Source: Planctomycetota bacterium (GTDB lineage: Bacteria > Planctomycetota > Planctomycetia > Planctomycetales > Planctomycetaceae). Taken from it: 64,000 nucleotides of DNA. Where the stretch lies: positions 1-64,000 of the forward strand of contig JAURQH010000042.1 in the NCBI GenBank assembly GCA_030836185.1, given 5' to 3'. Below are positions 62,389 through 64,000 of this stretch, in pieces; position 1 is the first letter of the stretch, and the number at the start of each line of letters is the position of its first letter. The translations under genes and the position numbers were made by a program. Under the pieces are notes generated by a model that was given only the letters and a program-made list of their open reading frames with translations, did not search any database and was not told the DNA's origin.

Positions 62389-64000
62389 TCAATTCGCGGT
62401 CGACTCGTCAAATGGCGTTGCTGGCTTCTTGGTAAAGTGGGTCACAATTATCGACACCACAAACACACCCAGCAATCCTAGCAGAATATATTTCTCCAAA
62501 CCGCTATTTGTACTGGGGCTCCAACTGCCACTCTTCAATTTGCTCCACAAGCTCCATCCGCTTCCGAAACTGGCCAACGCCACAGCAACACCCATCGCCA
62601 GATTCCATTTGAGTCGGCGTCCACCTTCGGGGCGATTCTCTCCCAACAAGCTTTTCGAATTCAACATGCAGAAGAATGTGATGTAGGCAATCGGCAGGAG
62701 AATCATACCGAAGACAGACGTGGGAACGGCTAACCAGAATTTCGCATCTCCCCGCCATAAAAACGGGCCTAATGCCCCGGTACAACCTGCCATCAAACAT
62801 CCCAATCTGTGAGGCATACCAGTTGAAGGCAGATTAAGCATTTCACAGACAACGAAACCGTTAATCAGCATGAGAATGATGATGGTGGAAACAGCCATCC
62901 CCAGGACACCAATCCCGAATAGATAATGTCCAATCGATTTGGGTTTAGCGGCGACGGCAACTTTCTCTTCCTCATCTGATGGCTCTGTCTCAGGTTGATC
63001 TGTTGCCCCCTCAAAGAGCGGCTCCAACGATTTCGACAGATCAAACGCATCCCGTTTGACCAACATGGCAGCCAGTTCGCGATCACCATCGGTAATCGGC
63101 TCGGCAGAAGCATCCTCACGACCGGCAAGGAGCTTATCGAACCCCCCTTTCATCGCAGCAGTTGCGGTCACAGCATTCCCATTCGCATCAACCTCTGAAA
63201 GTAATCCCGGTGCGGGTTGCCCATGAAACTGACTTGCAGAAGCAATCACCACGCAACTGGTTGCCATCATGAAAGGGATGAACAAGCCTGTTCCGAGATC
63301 GAACATGGCCAAGCCACGAAAATCTTTGTCCCAACCTCTTTGTAGCATGGAATAGGGAAGCAGGAAGGTCATATTGATTCCAACCGCCGTTGCAGCAGCA
63401 GTAATCATCACGTCCCGTTGGTCTTTCATAATGATCGCTCGCCAGTGATCGGCATCTCCTGCACGAGATAACGCATCTGAAAAGACGGCAGAAGGTTTAA
63501 ACAGGACACTTGGATTGGGAATAAATCCTCCCAGAATTTCTCCCCAGGCCAATCCCACCTGGCTGGTCGCCATCTTGAACACGACACCAAAGAAACTGAG
63601 GACGACGACGCCTACCATAATCTTCAGAATGATCTCAAACAGTCGAATACCCCAACCGCCCGAGTTATAAAACCAAACGACAGTCACCGCCGGCACAAAT
63701 AACATAATCACGGTGATGATATCTCGCGAATTCTCCAATGAGAGCCCACCGATTGATTCCACACCGCTGAAATAGTCAGCGGCCAAATTTTGTTGCAAAG
63801 CCGCCGAACCCAAAGCAAATTGAGGCATACACCAGACAAGATTTGCCATCATGGTGGCAATCGCCCAACCCCAGCCAAGTGCTGGATTGACATGATTTCT
63901 CACTGCGACAAACGGGCGTTCTTTGGTCGAAAGTGCGACATATCCAATCGCACTGAGCATGATTACACCCATCACCATTGCCAACGGCTGTAACCACATC
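62389..64000 (-). CDS. Nramp-like divalent metal transporter, N-terminus outside the window
   Basis: At least 536 residues read to the window edge; the frame stays open, so the start is missing. Ten or so hydrophobic helices are present (VMGVIMLSAIGYVALS; ITVIMLFVPAVTVVWF; IMVGVVVLSFFGVVFKMA). The TM1 DPGN motif must lie beyond the edge. A hydrophilic stretch (about 265-355) with acidic Glu runs (PETEPSDEEEK) lies between membrane segments and is longer than in usual Nramp proteins. The family imports Mn2+ or Fe2+ with protons, but the TM6 MPH motif of metal-selective members is not obvious (TFLLPYSML instead), so metal use is unsure. Confidence 0.75.
   Translation of the reverse strand, partial: MWLQPLAMVMGVIMLSAIGYVALSTKERPFVAVRNHVNPALGWGWAIATMMANLVWCMPQFALGSAALQQNLAADYFSGVESIGGLSLENSRDIITVIMLFVPAVTVVWFYNSGGWGIRLFEIILKIMVGVVVLSFFGVVFKMATSQVGLAWGEILGGFIPNPSVLFKPSAVFSDALSRAGDADHWRAIIMKDQRDVMITAAATAVGINMTFLLPYSMLQRGWDKDFRGLAMFDLGTGLFIPFMMATSCVVIASASQFHGQPAPGLLSEVDANGNAVTATAAMKGGFDKLLAGREDASAEPITDGDRELAAMLVKRDAFDLSKSLEPLFEGATDQPETEPSDEEEKVAVAAKPKSIGHYLFGIGVLGMAVSTIIILMLINGFVVCEMLNLPSTGMPHRLGCLMAGCTGALGPFLWRGDAKFWLAVPTSVFGMILLPIAYITFFCMLNSKSLLGENRPEGGRRLKWNLAMGVAVALASFGSGWSLWSKLKSGSWSPSTNSGLEKYILLGLLGVFVVSIIVTHFTKKPATPFDESTAN

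Overview
The window looks like a chromosomal segment of a planctomycete, most likely class Planctomycetia, order Planctomycetales. The signs are a DUF1598 secreted protein, two secreted FG-GAP/VCBS proteins, a NIPSNAP protein, an operon pairing a pentaheme cytochrome with a secreted beta-propeller, a polytopic spermidine-synthase-like protein, a GlcD-GlcF fusion and a Tad pilus locus. Base composition is moderate and genes are loosely packed in short operons on both strands. No rRNA, tRNA, CRISPR array or replication origin was recognised. The organism assignment is inference from gene content.

Layout. 1-2700 is accessory DNA: the 3' end of an IS3-type transposase, a translationally coupled pair (47-aa Lys-rich protein plus a possible PD-(D/E)XK nuclease), a 62-aa orphan, a gene remnant cut by a repeat array, and three copies of a palindrome-rich repeat. 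2700-10650 holds DUF1598, mutM, a histidine kinase with a periplasmic CxxCH, an alkyltransferase-like protein, YceH and unknowns. 11014-16474 is a four-gene minus-strand operon: Tat-exported TIM-barrel epimerase, DJ-1/PfpI, pentaheme cytochrome, beta-propeller. 16590-18358 holds surE and an alpha/beta hydrolase. 18412-22195 is a fatty-acid-synthase-like cluster (two FabZ-like dehydratases, FabG, an enlarged ACP, FabF).

22597-39758 carries a GNAT, a Cys-rich secreted protein, a CrtI-like oxidoreductase, an FG-GAP protein, an unknown exported protein, maf, an M28-PDZ peptidase, the spermidine-synthase-like membrane protein, NIPSNAP, mtnA, a membrane-anchored Gfo/Idh-like protein and a TPR lipoprotein. 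39797-51116 contains ychF, nth, DUF309, a Lon-N domain protein, folE and two membrane proteins, then a plus-strand run of GlcDF-moaD-moaE-moaA-cysteine desulfurase that points to molybdopterin synthesis with its own sulfur donor.

51129-64000 has a YeaQ-type membrane protein, an SRPBCC-epimerase fusion behind a sigma-70 factor, a second FG-GAP protein, and Tad/Flp pilus genes on the minus strand (flp, prepilin peptidase, cpaB, secretin, cpaE/tadZ). The motor ATPase CpaF and the platform proteins TadB/TadC are not in the window. A degenerate glycosyltransferase-like protein, a long hairpin and a truncated Nramp-family transporter close the window.

The best candidates for something undescribed are the coupled small-protein/nuclease pair next to the IS, the palindrome-rich repeat array that truncates a gene, the pentaheme operon, and the FAS-like cluster with its enlarged carrier protein. 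None is proven by sequence alone.
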